This document shows, one piece after another, positions 25,061 to 34,312 of a stretch of 42,808 bases of DNA. The stretch's first letter is position 1. Each line of letters opens with the position of its first letter. The stretch covers positions 1-42,808 of the forward strand of contig DASUFP010000058.1 of NCBI GenBank assembly GCA_036274495.1. Direction: 5' to 3'. Source of the DNA: DASUFP01 sp036274495. GTDB lineage: Bacteria; Bacteroidota; Bacteroidia; AKYH767-A; OLB10. The notes beneath the pieces are model-generated. The model did no database searches. It worked only from the letters and a program-made list of their open reading frames with translations, and was not told the DNA's origin. Made by a program: the position numbers and the translations under genes.

Positions 25061-25237
25061 ACGGGCGCAAATTTAATCAGGATTCGAGGGCAAACTGTGC
25101 TTTATTTCAGGAGCCCGGATACCTGAAATTATGTCGTTCGTTAGCGGGTTTTGCCTGCCAATTTGACGGAGAATTGACCGGAATTCCGAATGGTAAGATT
25201 TTGGATAGGAGACCGTTGCATTTAAAAAGATATACAT

Positions 25238-27859
25238 ATGAATCTAAATAACTTCACTATTAAATCGCAGGAGGTGGTACAACAGGCACAGCAGCTTGCC
25301 ATGGAGGCAGGCCATCAGGCTATTGAACCGGGCCACCTGCTAAAAGCGCTCATCACTTCCGACGAACATGTTGTTCCCTTTATCCTGAAAAAGGTAAATG
25401 CCAATATGGGACAGTTGAAATCACGTCTTGATGAGCTGATTGCCTCGTACCCAAAAGTGGCGGGCAGCAGCCAGTATCTCTCATCCGATGCGGCGCAGTT
25501 GTTCCAGAAAAGTAATTCACTCTTAAAGGAATTCAACGACGAATTCGTTTCTGTGGAACATATTTTCCTGGCCCTGGTAATGGGAAAAGACAAAGCGAGC
25601 CAGCTGCTGAAGGACCTGGGAGTAAACGAAAAAGATACCCGTGCGGCAATAGCCGAATTGCGAAAAGGTTCGAGAGTGACAAGCGCCAGTGCCGAAGAAA
25701 CATACAACGCACTTTCAAAGTACGCCAAAAACCTGAATGAGCTGGCACAACAGGGTAAACTGGATCCTGTTATTGGTCGTGATGAGGAGATCAGGAGGGT
25801 ACTCCAGATACTTTCGCGCCGTACCAAAAACAACCCCATACTCATTGGTGAGCCCGGCGTGGGTAAAACAGCAATTGCAGAAGGACTCGCCCACCGGATT
25901 ATTAATGGCGACGTTCCTGAAAACCTGAAATCAAAAATTATTTACTCGCTCGACATGGGCGCCCTTATTGCAGGAGCCAAATACAAGGGTGAGTTTGAAG
26001 AACGACTTAAATCGGTCGTAAAAGAAGTCATCAGCGCCAACGGCGAAATCGTATTGTTTATTGATGAAATTCATACTCTCGTGGGTGCCGGTGCCGGTGA
26101 AGGAGCCATGGACGCCGCAAACATCCTCAAGCCTGCCTTAGCTCGCGGTGAACTCAGAGCCATAGGCGCTACCACGCTCAGCGAGTATCAGAAGTACATC
26201 GAAAAAGATAAGGCCCTTGAACGCCGTTTTCAAAAAGTGATGGTGGAAGAGCCGGACACAAAGGATGCGATTGCCATTTTACGCGGCCTCAAAGAACGCT
26301 ATGAAACACACCACAAAGTGCAAATAAAAGACGAAGCGATCATTGCGGCTGTTGAACTGTCGGAGCGATATATCTCCGATCGTTTTCTTCCTGATAAAGC
26401 AATTGACCTGATTGATGAGGCTGCTTCGAAACTGCGTATGGAAATGGACTCGGTACCGGTGGAACTGGATGAGATCCAGCGTAAGATTATGCAGCTGGAA
26501 ATTGAACGGGAAGCTATCAAACGTGAAAAAGATAAAAAAAGGCTTGAGGAACTGAACTCCGAACTGGCCAACCTGAATGCTGAACGAACAGAAATAAAAG
26601 CCCGCTGGCAATCGGAAAAAGACCTGGTAGAACAGATACAAAACCTGAAAGAGTCGATAGAACAGTATAAGCTGGAAGCGGAGCAGGCAGAACGTTCGGG
26701 TGACTACGGAAAAGTGGCCGAGATCCGCTATGGCCGAATCAAAGAAGCCGAACAGAAAAATCAGGAACTGACACGCCAGCTGATTGAAATGCAGCAGTCG
26801 AACGGCGCCATGATAAAAGAAGAAGTCGACAGCGAAGACATTGCAGATGTGGTTTCTAAATGGACCGGCATACCTGTGAAAAAGATGCTGCAGAGCGAAC
26901 GCGAAAAGCTGCTGCACCTTGAAGACGAACTGCACAAGAGAGTCGTTGGACAGGACGATGCCATTGCTGCCGTTTCAGACGCAGTACGACGCAGCCGTGC
27001 GGGAATGCAGGATCCCCGCCGTCCCATTGGTTCATTCATATTTCTGGGAACAACAGGTGTGGGTAAAACTGAACTTGCAAAAGCGCTGGCAGAGTATCTC
27101 TTTAACGATGAAAACTCCATGACCCGCATTGATATGAGTGAGTACCAGGAGCGACATACCGTTTCGCGTCTTATAGGAGCTCCTCCCGGATATGTGGGAT
27201 ACGATGAGGGTGGTCAGCTTACTGAAGCCGTGCGGCGTCACCCCTATTCCGTGGTGCTTCTCGATGAAATTGAAAAAGCACATCCTGATGTCTTCAATAT
27301 TTTACTGCAGGTACTTGATGAGGGAAGGCTTACCGATAACAAAGGTCGTACTGCCAATTTCAAAAACACCATAATTATTATGACCTCGAATATTGGTGCG
27401 CACCTGATTCAGGAAAACTTTGAGAAGCTGAACGATGGTAACCGCGACGAAATTATCGCCTCAACCAAGAACCAGGTATTTGAGCAGCTGAAAAAATCGA
27501 TTCGCCCTGAGTTTCTGAACCGCATTGATGAAATCATCATGTTTAACCCGCTTACCAGAAACGAAATCCGCGAAATTGTAACCATTCAGCTCAACAGCAT
27601 CCGCTCTATGTTGTCGGCACAGGGACTGCATCTGGATGTCACCGAAAAGGCTGTCGACTGGCTGGCACAACTTGGTTTTGATCCGCAGTTTGGCGCACGT
27701 CCGCTGAAACGGGTAGTTCAGAAAAAAATCCTGAACGAACTGAGTAAGCAGATCCTTTCAGGTAATGTAACACGCGATCAGAGGATAAAAGTAGATATCG
27801 ACAAACAGCATCAATTTATTTTCAGGAACGAAACAAAACCTGAACCTGTCGAAAACTGA
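25238..27859 (+). CDS. clpB: ATP-dependent disaggregase ClpB
   Basis: An 873-aa AAA+ chaperone that threads proteins out of aggregates with DnaK. The order is the Clp N-domain (1-150), then NBD1 with Walker A GEPGVGKTAIAE and Walker B IVLFIDEIHTLVG. The long coiled-coil middle domain (about 405-530, ELDEIQRKIMQLEIEREA onward) distinguishes ClpB from ClpA and ClpC. NBD2 follows with GTTGVGKTELAKALAEYL, the pore loop GAPPGYVGYDEGG and VVLLDEIEKAHPDV. The ClpP-binding IGF/L loop is absent, as expected. The size is standard. The gene has its own terminator. No convincing promoter consensus was found just upstream, so a heat-shock form is possible but not seen. Confidence 0.97.
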   Translation: MNLNNFTIKSQEVVQQAQQLAMEAGHQAIEPGHLLKALITSDEHVVPFILKKVNANMGQLKSRLDELIASYPKVAGSSQYLSSDAAQLFQKSNSLLKEFNDEFVSVEHIFLALVMGKDKASQLLKDLGVNEKDTRAAIAELRKGSRVTSASAEETYNALSKYAKNLNELAQQGKLDPVIGRDEEIRRVLQILSRRTKNNPILIGEPGVGKTAIAEGLAHRIINGDVPENLKSKIIYSLDMGALIAGAKYKGEFEERLKSVVKEVISANGEIVLFIDEIHTLVGAGAGEGAMDAANILKPALARGELRAIGATTLSEYQKYIEKDKALERRFQKVMVEEPDTKDAIAILRGLKERYETHHKVQIKDEAIIAAVELSERYISDRFLPDKAIDLIDEAASKLRMEMDSVPVELDEIQRKIMQLEIEREAIKREKDKKRLEELNSELANLNAERTEIKARWQSEKDLVEQIQNLKESIEQYKLEAEQAERSGDYGKVAEIRYGRIKEAEQKNQELTRQLIEMQQSNGAMIKEEVDSEDIADVVSKWTGIPVKKMLQSEREKLLHLEDELHKRVVGQDDAIAAVSDAVRRSRAGMQDPRRPIGSFIFLGTTGVGKTELAKALAEYLFNDENSMTRIDMSEYQERHTVSRLIGAPPGYVGYDEGGQLTEAVRRHPYSVVLLDEIEKAHPDVFNILLQVLDEGRLTDNKGRTANFKNTIIIMTSNIGAHLIQENFEKLNDGNRDEIIASTKNQVFEQLKKSIRPEFLNRIDEIIMFNPLTRNEIREIVTIQLNSIRSMLSAQGLHLDVTEKAVDWLAQLGFDPQFGARPLKRVVQKKILNELSKQILSGNVTRDQRIKVDIDKQHQFIFRNETKPEPVEN

Positions 27860-27868
27860 TGACTATGC

Positions 27869-27900
27869 AACGGCCGGAGTTTCATCCGGCCGTTTTTTTT
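27869..27900 (+). terminator. clpB terminator
   Basis: CGGCCGGA-GTTTCA-TCCGGCCG followed by eight T. It has an 8-bp G/C-rich stem and lies about 10 bp after the clpB stop. It is a textbook intrinsic terminator. Confidence 0.93.
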
Positions 27901-27918
27901 ATCTCTTCTACCCTGGAA

Positions 27919-29076
27919 TCAGGAATGTTTTTTTGATGCAAACTTGTTTCTTAATGCCGTCATGGGCTTTTCGAACAAGTTGTAATTCAGCGTAGCTGCT
28001 CCTATCACCACCAGCCAGTATAACAGATACATGGCTATTGCCTGAACTGCAGAGTGAGCTGCAGGAAGCAATTTAAAGGCCTTAAAAAGGAGCGAAAAAT
28101 GCAGGAGGTAAATAGAATAGGAAACAATACTGATATGGGTAATAATATATCCGGTTCGTGATAAACGTGCCTTTTTATAGGTTGAGAGAAAGGGTAAAAA
28201 GCAGGCGAATGCAATACTGAAACCGGTGAAGAGTAACGTACCTGAAACAACACTGCCCTGCTTTAAGGAGGAGGGCAGCAAATCAATAAAAAAATAAACG
28301 GTGCAAAGCAGCAGCAACAGGCATCCTGCCACCAAAACAGGTTTTTTAAGGCGCTCCCATTTACCGGGAAAGTAAAACGCCAGCCACGCACCCAATACAC
28401 CGTACATAATGGAGTCGAGCCTGCACATGACTATCCGCCTGACGCCCAGATCCCATTCGGGCATCATTTCAAGATAGTAGACGACTCTGAAGAGGTTAAA
28501 AAACAAAATGAAAGACATGATTACCACCAGCAGCCGGCGTTGGCTGCTTTCGCGGTGAGCAGATATACCGGTAATCCAGACCACTAAAGGAAACAGCAGA
28601 TAAAACCACTCTTCGACAGCCAAACTCCATGCCTCACCAAAAAAATTAGGATGCGGCGTAACAAAATTCTGTAAAAACAAAAGGTAACTCCACCCGAAAG
28701 GAGCAGGTTCATGGATTAATTTATGCAGCACAATCAATACACACAATACCAGATAATAATTGGGAAGTGTTCTGAACCACCTCCGCACCCAAAAAAGTTT
28801 CAGCCGTGCAAATCCAAATTGCTCTTCAGCGGAAACTGATTTTATCAGAATAGTGCCAATCAAAAATCCACTCAGCACAAAAAATATCTCTACTCCCGCA
28901 AAGGCTGAAAACTTCAGAAATTCCAGATTTATTCCCAGGGGCGCAAGCAATCCCCTGCTGTGTGCTATGAGTACGGCAGTTATGGCAATGGCACGCATGA
29001 TATCCAGGCCGAAAATACGGGAGGAAACATCATGCCGGACTGATAAGAGACCGGATATCTTAGAGATGAGCGACAA
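27919..29076 (-). CDS. Membrane acyltransferase, AT3 (OafA/YrhL-like)
   Basis: A 385-aa integral membrane acyltransferase with about ten membrane helices. Family landmarks are LDIMRAIAITAVLIAHSRGL (catalytic His), GVEIFFVLSGFLIGTIL, RRWFRTLPNYYLVL (the R/R motif) and EAWSLAVEEWFYLLFPLVVW. It would transfer acetyl or similar groups to a cell-surface sugar such as lipopolysaccharide O-antigen or peptidoglycan. No SGNH domain is attached. It stands alone, with no glycan genes beside it. The acceptor is unknown. Confidence 0.92.
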   Translation of the reverse strand: MSLISKISGLLSVRHDVSSRIFGLDIMRAIAITAVLIAHSRGLLAPLGINLEFLKFSAFAGVEIFFVLSGFLIGTILIKSVSAEEQFGFARLKLFWVRRWFRTLPNYYLVLCVLIVLHKLIHEPAPFGWSYLLFLQNFVTPHPNFFGEAWSLAVEEWFYLLFPLVVWITGISAHRESSQRRLLVVIMSFILFFNLFRVVYYLEMMPEWDLGVRRIVMCRLDSIMYGVLGAWLAFYFPGKWERLKKPVLVAGCLLLLLCTVYFFIDLLPSSLKQGSVVSGTLLFTGFSIAFACFLPFLSTYKKARLSRTGYIITHISIVSYSIYLLHFSLLFKAFKLLPAAHSAVQAIAMYLLYWLVVIGAATLNYNLFEKPMTALRNKFASKKHS

Positions 29077-29192
29077 TTAGGGATTGGTTTACCGGGAGGG
29101 GCCAAAATTAACAAAAGAGCCCGTATCTCCACCTTATAGTTCAAACGGGTTTGGAGCGTACACAAACCGGTTTAAAAAAACAATGCGATCAC

Positions 29193-30107
29193 TTATCCTG
29201 CAAGCATTCTGCCGGCACGGAACTTTTCGTACAAAAGGTGAACAATACCATCCGATAAGCCTACCTGAGGCACCATTATTTTATCGATGGCCGCTGATTT
29301 CATGATGGTAATAAATATTCTGAATGCCGGAATGATAACATCGGCTCTGTCAGGATTTAATTTAAGATCGCGCATACGCTGTTCTATGGTAAAAGAGGAA
29401 ACAAAATCATAACATTCTTTTAAACGGGCAAAGGAGAGTATCTGATTTTCTTTTCTGTTAGCAAGCTTAAAAATCTTGTTAATGTTTCCTCCCGAACCAA
29501 TTGCAACCAGCGGGTGGTGTGCAACGGCCAGCGCCTGTACCTGCTCCTTAAAATCGCGCCACTGTTCTTTGGTGACTCTGTCGTGCAGCATGCGAATGGT
29601 GCCGATATTGTACGAGCCGGAAGAAATATACTTACCACCTGAAAACACAGTCAGCTCGGTACTGCCGCCACCCACATCAATGTACATATAGGAATTCTCA
29701 CTGCCCAGATGCTCTGCAATGTGATTGGAATAAATGATCTCGGCTTCAAGCCTGCCTTCAATTACCTCTATATCAACGGCGGCTTCTGTTTTAACTCTTT
29801 GAAGCACCTCTTTGCGGTTCGAGGCCTCCCGCATGGCAGCAGTAGCACACACCCGGTATCCGATTACATCAAACGCCTCAATCAGGGACCGGAACGCCCG
29901 CATTACCTGCACCAGCTTGTCAATGGTATCGTCTGTGATATAGCCCTTCAGAAAAGCGTCTTCACCCAGGCGAAGCGGAAACCGGATCAATTCGGCTTTT
30001 TTAAACAATGGCTCCTCCCCTCCCTCATATACGTTGCAAAGTAAGAGGCGGACTGCGTTGGAACCAATGTCAACAGCAGCAAAACGTAAAACTTGCTGAT
30101 CGTTCAA
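29193..30107 (-). CDS. Exopolyphosphatase, Ppx/GppA family
   Basis: A 304-aa enzyme of the ASKHA (actin-like) fold: phosphate-binding loop AAVDIGSNAVRLLLCNV and second loop SYMYIDVGGGSTELTVF. The family releases phosphate from the ends of polyphosphate or hydrolyses pppGpp. It is the short form with only the two ASKHA domains; the C-terminal HD-like domain of E. coli Ppx (~513 aa) is missing, as is common in Bacteroidota. It follows ppk1 by 40 bp on the same strand, so synthesis and breakdown of polyphosphate are encoded together. Either substrate is possible; the ppk1 neighbour favours polyphosphate. Confidence 0.9.
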   Translation of the reverse strand: MNDQQVLRFAAVDIGSNAVRLLLCNVYEGGEEPLFKKAELIRFPLRLGEDAFLKGYITDDTIDKLVQVMRAFRSLIEAFDVIGYRVCATAAMREASNRKEVLQRVKTEAAVDIEVIEGRLEAEIIYSNHIAEHLGSENSYMYIDVGGGSTELTVFSGGKYISSGSYNIGTIRMLHDRVTKEQWRDFKEQVQALAVAHHPLVAIGSGGNINKIFKLANRKENQILSFARLKECYDFVSSFTIEQRMRDLKLNPDRADVIIPAFRIFITIMKSAAIDKIMVPQVGLSDGIVHLLYEKFRAGRMLAG

Positions 30108-30147
30108 TAGAATTTATTTGAGTTAAAGCCCCTAAGTTAACAATTGG

Positions 30148-32202
30148 CTAACTCTTTAAAAGACTTTTCGGAAACTCTTCCTGAAAGCGGTACTTGCTTC
30201 CGCTTTCTGATTGCCTGTATTTGTTATCTTGTTTCTTGTCAATAATGCGCAACTTGGCTGTATCGCTCAGCTGATAGAGGATAAAATCTTTAAGCTGTTT
30301 CTGGTATCGGGTATCATAGATGGGAACGGCTACTTCGGAGCGGTGATCGAGGTTGCGGCTCATCCAGTCGGCTGAAGCCAGGTAATATTTTTCATGACCG
30401 CCGTTGCAGAAGATAAAAATGCGGCTATGTTCCAGGTATTTATCCACCAGAGAGACTACTTCAATAGTTTCGCTCTGATGTTTCTGACCGGGAACCAGAC
30501 AGCAGATACCCCTGATGATAAGTTTAATTTTCACCCCGTTTTGTGCGGCGTGATACAACTTTGAAATCATTTCATCATCAACAAGGCTGTTCATTTTCGC
30601 AAAAATGTAGGCTTCTTTACCCTCTTTTGCATTCTGAATTTCCTTGTTGATGAGCTGAATGTATTTTTTCCGCATAAACCAGGGCGCAACCAGCAGGTGC
30701 TTGTAGCTGCCTGTTTTAAAGTTGTTGCTGTAAAAAGTAAATAATTTCACTACCTCATCAGTGATACGTTTATCGGCCGTGAGCAGACTTATATCGCTGT
30801 ATATACGGGCGGTTTCCTCATTGAAATTGCCTGTTCCCACATGCGCATACCGGACCAGCTTTCCCGACTCGCGCCTGGTAATCAAAAATAACTTTGAGTG
30901 CACCTTTAAACCGGGTACGCCATAAATTACCGTGGCGCCCTCATCCTGCAGCTGATTGGCCCAAAAAATATTTGCTTCCTCATCGAAGCGTGCCTGCAAT
31001 TCCACGACCACCGTAACACTCTTTCCGTTTTTCAACGCGTTGATAAGAGCATTCACCACTATTGAGTTGGTGGCCATCCTGTAAAGAGTAATGCGGATGC
31101 TCTCCACCTTGGGATCAATAGAGGCTTCCTGAAGAAAATTCAGAATATGGTTGTAGGAGTGATACGGGAAAAAGAGGAGTACATCACGGTTCAGAATCAC
31201 CGGAAAACTGCTTTCATGTCCTGTAAACGCAGGATGATGTATTGGTTGCAGTTTTTTGTAACGCAGGTGCTGTGAACCGATATCCGGAAAATTGATAAAG
31301 TCTTTGAAATTATGGGTACGTCCCCCGGGTATGAGGTTATCGTTTTTACCGAATTTCATACGGCCGGCAAATATTTTTATGAGGTCGTCGGGGATACTGT
31401 CGTCATATGCCAGCCGCACGGGCAGTCCTCTTTTACGCTTTTTCAGCGACCGGGAAATTTTTTCGAGCAGACTTTTCGATAAATCTTTTTCGAGATCCAG
31501 TTCGGCGTCCCGGGTAATTTTTATGATATACGATTCAAACTGGGTGAATTCAAAGATGGCGAATATGGAATCCAGATTGTATCTGATCACATCTTCAAGC
31601 AAAATGATGCTCTTTTTTTCCTTGTCGGAAGGGAGAATCAGAAAACGTGAAACGCGTTGCGTGGGAACGTCGATGAGTGCATGCTTTGACGACTTGTCGC
31701 CCGATTTATTGTACATTTTTACCAGCAGGTAAATGGACTTATCGCGCAGGTAGGGAAACTGCTGGGTATTTTCAATAATGATGGGAAAAATGACCGGCCG
31801 CACCTCCGCGTCAAAATAATCCCTTACAAATTTTCCCTGTACCGGTGATAGCTGCTGGTAGTTCAGAATAAAAATATTCTGCTCTTCCAGTTCTTTCAGC
31901 AATTGGTTGTAAATACTGTCGAACTTTTTCTGTTGTTTTATAATGGTTGACTGAATATTGCCCAGCAGTTCGGACGGAATTTTTCCCTGAAGCAATTCCA
32001 ATTTTTTGGTGATACGTACCAGCCGCTTTACCGTGGCCACCCGTACCCTGAAAAACTCATCCCTGTTATTGGAGTATATCCCTAAAAAGCGAAGCCGCTC
32101 TAACAGCGGCACCGCGGGATCTTCGGCCTCCTGAAGTACCCTGGCATTAAATGAGAGCCATGAGAGTTCGCGGTTAACAAGCTCTACACTTTTTTTAGCC
32201 AT
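30148..32202 (-). CDS. ppk1: Polyphosphate kinase 1
   Basis: A 684-aa kinase that polymerises the gamma-phosphate of ATP into long polyphosphate, reversibly. The N-domain has NRELSWLSFNARVLQEAED and YSNNRDEFFRVRVATVKR. The head domain follows, then two phospholipase-D-fold domains. The autophosphorylated His lies in RYAHVGTGNFNEETARIYSD, and a second His in VKVHSKLFLI-type context (PGLKVHSKLFLITRRES). Late landmarks are KLIIRGICCLVPG and ASADWMSRNLDHRSEVAVPI. The length is normal. It sits between a histone-H1-like gene (15 bp upstream) and ppx (downstream) in one probable operon. Confidence 0.97.
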   Translation of the reverse strand: MAKKSVELVNRELSWLSFNARVLQEAEDPAVPLLERLRFLGIYSNNRDEFFRVRVATVKRLVRITKKLELLQGKIPSELLGNIQSTIIKQQKKFDSIYNQLLKELEEQNIFILNYQQLSPVQGKFVRDYFDAEVRPVIFPIIIENTQQFPYLRDKSIYLLVKMYNKSGDKSSKHALIDVPTQRVSRFLILPSDKEKKSIILLEDVIRYNLDSIFAIFEFTQFESYIIKITRDAELDLEKDLSKSLLEKISRSLKKRKRGLPVRLAYDDSIPDDLIKIFAGRMKFGKNDNLIPGGRTHNFKDFINFPDIGSQHLRYKKLQPIHHPAFTGHESSFPVILNRDVLLFFPYHSYNHILNFLQEASIDPKVESIRITLYRMATNSIVVNALINALKNGKSVTVVVELQARFDEEANIFWANQLQDEGATVIYGVPGLKVHSKLFLITRRESGKLVRYAHVGTGNFNEETARIYSDISLLTADKRITDEVVKLFTFYSNNFKTGSYKHLLVAPWFMRKKYIQLINKEIQNAKEGKEAYIFAKMNSLVDDEMISKLYHAAQNGVKIKLIIRGICCLVPGQKHQSETIEVVSLVDKYLEHSRIFIFCNGGHEKYYLASADWMSRNLDHRSEVAVPIYDTRYQKQLKDFILYQLSDTAKLRIIDKKQDNKYRQSESGSKYRFQEEFPKSLLKS

Positions 32203-32217
32203 AATTCAGCCAGCTGA

Positions 32218-32571
32218 TTACTTCTTGACAGGAGTGTTTTTAGGAGCCAGTTTAATGACCGGAGCAGTGGCTTTTGAAGCAGGTTTGGAGGCCCCGTTTG
32301 CCTTTGGTGCGGCGTTCTTGGTTTTAGCTTCGACTGCTTTTTTAGCCTTTTTGGCTGATTTGGAAGCAGCCTTCTTTTTTGCAGCCGGCGGAGCTTTCTT
32401 TACAACGGGCGCTGACGGCAGGTGCTTCACAAATTTTTTGGCAAGTGAACGGGAGGCTTCACCAATGTTTTTGGCAATTGTTTTGGCTGCTTTTGCATCC
32501 TTGCTTTGCAGCAATTTTTCGATGACCGAATGAATCTCTTTTTCAGTTGACTTTCGGAGTAATTTCTTCAT
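32218..32571 (-). CDS. Lys/Ala-rich histone-H1-like protein
   Basis: Starting at ATG 32571 gives 117 aa (MKKLLRKSTEKEIHSVIEKL...); the ORF can be extended 13 codons. The N-terminal ~55 residues form a helical region (LLQSKDAKAAKTIAKNIGEA, then SRSLAKKFVKHLPS). The remainder is a low-complexity tail of Lys, Ala, Pro and Ser (KKAPPAAKKKAASKSAKKAK ...), like the C-terminal tail of histone H1 or of Pseudomonas AlgP/PhaF. Such tails bind DNA and other polyanions. The gene lies 15 bp upstream of ppk1 on the same strand, so it is made together with the polyphosphate enzyme. A role at polyphosphate or in nucleoid packing is inferred from this. Confidence 0.75.
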   Translation of the reverse strand: MKKLLRKSTEKEIHSVIEKLLQSKDAKAAKTIAKNIGEASRSLAKKFVKHLPSAPVVKKAPPAAKKKAASKSAKKAKKAVEAKTKNAAPKANGASKPASKATAPVIKLAPKNTPVKK

Positions 32572-32633
32572 AGAGTCTGTTTTTCCAGTGTTAATATCCG
32601 AGTATTTCAAAGAAAGGCCTCGGAATTTGTTAA

Positions 32634-32651
32634 ATTTAATAAAAAATTAAC
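32634..32651. promoter_or_regulatory. Weak PhoB-box-like sequence upstream of the ppk1 operon
   Basis: The plus strand reads ATTTAAT-AAAA-AATTAAC, close to the 7+4+7 direct repeats found before phoB and pstS, but in the opposite orientation to the genes. The region is AT-rich and also forms TTTGTTAA...TTAACAAA, so a chance match is quite possible. Confidence 0.25.
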
Positions 32652-32704
32652 AAATCCCTGTAAGACACTTAACCACAAGTAAGAAGGGAGTGCTGTGCAT
32701 GCTT

Positions 32705-33196
32705 TCAGGGGTAAATGAACAGGCGCAGTTCGGCATTTATGTAGCTGCTGTGACGCCATTTTTCCACTTCAAAATCGAAACGCACTATTCCCGCAGTAGG
32801 TACATGCAAAATGGAGGCATCCATTTTAGCCGCAAATTGTGAAAAAGAAGGGTTATGTCCCACAATCATCACAGATTGGTACTTATCATCCAGATCGGCG
32901 ACAATCTCATACAAATCGTTCAAATCGGCATCATAAAGCTTTTCTTTCATTCTGAAATTGCTGTCGGGCACCTCCAGCGACCGCTGAAAAATAAGGGCGG
33001 TACTAAAGGCGCGGACTGCCGGACTGCTTACAATAAGAGATGGAATTTCATTGTGTTTAAACAGCTCAGAGGCCATTGAATAGGCCTCCATATAACCTGT
33101 TTCATGCAACGGGCGGTCGATATCGGCCGTGAGGTCGGGATATTTAACTGCCTTTGCATGACGTAACAGGTACAATGTTCTCATTCCTGATTTCAT
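32705..33196 (-). CDS. SixA-type phosphohistidine phosphatase
   Basis: A 163-aa histidine phosphatase with the RHAK motif (LYLLRHAKAVKYP; nucleophile His13) and second catalytic His114 in VMIVGHNPSFSQFA. SixA enzymes remove phosphate from histidine in signalling proteins. The start ATG at 33196 overlaps the phoR stop by four bases (ATGA), so translation is coupled to phoR, and this supports the first Met rather than Met5. It is the third gene of phoB-phoR-sixA. Its target is not known; PhoR itself is the obvious candidate by position. Confidence 0.88.
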   Translation of the reverse strand: MKSGMRTLYLLRHAKAVKYPDLTADIDRPLHETGYMEAYSMASELFKHNEIPSLIVSSPAVRAFSTALIFQRSLEVPDSNFRMKEKLYDADLNDLYEIVADLDDKYQSVMIVGHNPSFSQFAAKMDASILHVPTAGIVRFDFEVEKWRHSSYINAELRLFIYP

Positions 33197-34239
33197 TTGC
33201 TTTTTTTAAGTGTGAAACTGAAGCGGGTGCCCGAACCAAATTCACTCTCAACGGCTATACGTTGTCCGTGCGCTTCAATAATATGCTTTACAATAGCGAG
33301 TCCCAGTCCTGTTCCGCCCTGTTCCCTCGAACGGCTCTTGTCCACTCTGAAAAATCGTTCGAACAGGCGCGATACATGTTGTGGCTCCACTCCTATTCCG
33401 GTATCGGTAACTTCTACATTGACCAGATCGGCACCATCGGTAATTATTACGCGGGTAGTGCCCCCTTTTTTACCGTATTTGATGGAGTTTACCAGCAAAT
33501 TTACAAAGACCTGCCGTACCCGCTCCTTGTCAGCATACACATAATGGCGCTCATCAGGATTTTCCAGGGCCAGCTCTATTTCCATTTCACGGGCCCTCAT
33601 TTCTATCGATTCAAATACTTCGGCCACCAGCTCCGTTAAATCAAAGGTCCGGTGTTCGAGTATCAGTTCACCGGCCTCCAGCTTCGAGATCGATTCCAGG
33701 TCGTCGACAATGCTGATAAGCCGGTCGATGCCCTTGGCGGCCTTCTGCAGATAGAGGAGATTAATTTCGTGGTCTTCTATGCCGCCGTCGAGCAGTGTAT
33801 GGATGTAACCCTGTATGGTAAAAATGGGGGTCTTTAACTCGTGCGAAACATTTCCCAAAAATTCTTTGCGGTAAATCTCCAGCTCTTTCAGGTGATCAAT
33901 TTCCTCTTTTTTACCCTGATCCCATTCAATAAGCATCCTGTTTATTTCGGGCAGCACCTCATGGTCGGGTATCTTTTTTTCTATAACCGACGATTGTGGT
34001 GATTTCAGGAGCAGAATATTCCTGTAAATGATGCGCAGGTTACCATAAAAATACCTGTCGAGTGCGCGCATAATAACCACATACACCGAAAAAAACAGGA
34101 TTAACGTGGCTACCATCGAGAGCCACCAGTAATCGGGATGCGCCCCGGCAGCCAGTGTTAAGGCAATAATGATTCCGGAGATCGAAGAGATCACCAGTGC
34201 GGTATTAAATGCGAATTTCCCGGGTTTAAATATTTTCAA
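33193..34239 (-). CDS. phoR: Sensor histidine kinase, PhoR-like
   Basis: A 348-aa membrane kinase. Two helices (about 11-32 and 38-58) bracket only a short periplasmic loop, so, as with PhoR, it has no large external sensor domain. The HisKA domain has the phospho-acceptor His133 in GNVSHELKTPIFTIQGYIHT. The ATPase domain shows NLLVNSIKYGKKGG (N box), VTDTGIGVEPQH (G1), FFRVDKSRSREQGGTGLGLA (F/G2). It is encoded 73 bp after phoB. No PAS domain is evident in the ~65-residue linker. It would activate PhoB under low phosphate, probably through contact with the Pst transporter. Confidence 0.9.
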   Translation of the reverse strand: MKIFKPGKFAFNTALVISSISGIIIALTLAAGAHPDYWWLSMVATLILFFSVYVVIMRALDRYFYGNLRIIYRNILLLKSPQSSVIEKKIPDHEVLPEINRMLIEWDQGKKEEIDHLKELEIYRKEFLGNVSHELKTPIFTIQGYIHTLLDGGIEDHEINLLYLQKAAKGIDRLISIVDDLESISKLEAGELILEHRTFDLTELVAEVFESIEMRAREMEIELALENPDERHYVYADKERVRQVFVNLLVNSIKYGKKGGTTRVIITDGADLVNVEVTDTGIGVEPQHVSRLFERFFRVDKSRSREQGGTGLGLAIVKHIIEAHGQRIAVESEFGSGTRFSFTLKKSK

Positions 34240-34312
34240 AGCTGGATGACTGAGGAAGGCGGGTGCCTAAACAAAAATAAGGTAAAATTTCGGATTGGTT
34301 TCGGCCGGTAAA

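Noticed and set aside
25315..25845. Long antisense ORFs inside clpB, the 962-aa protein gene and others
   Set aside because: They are shadows of strongly coding sense frames, with Ser/Leu/Arg-rich composition typical of antisense reading.
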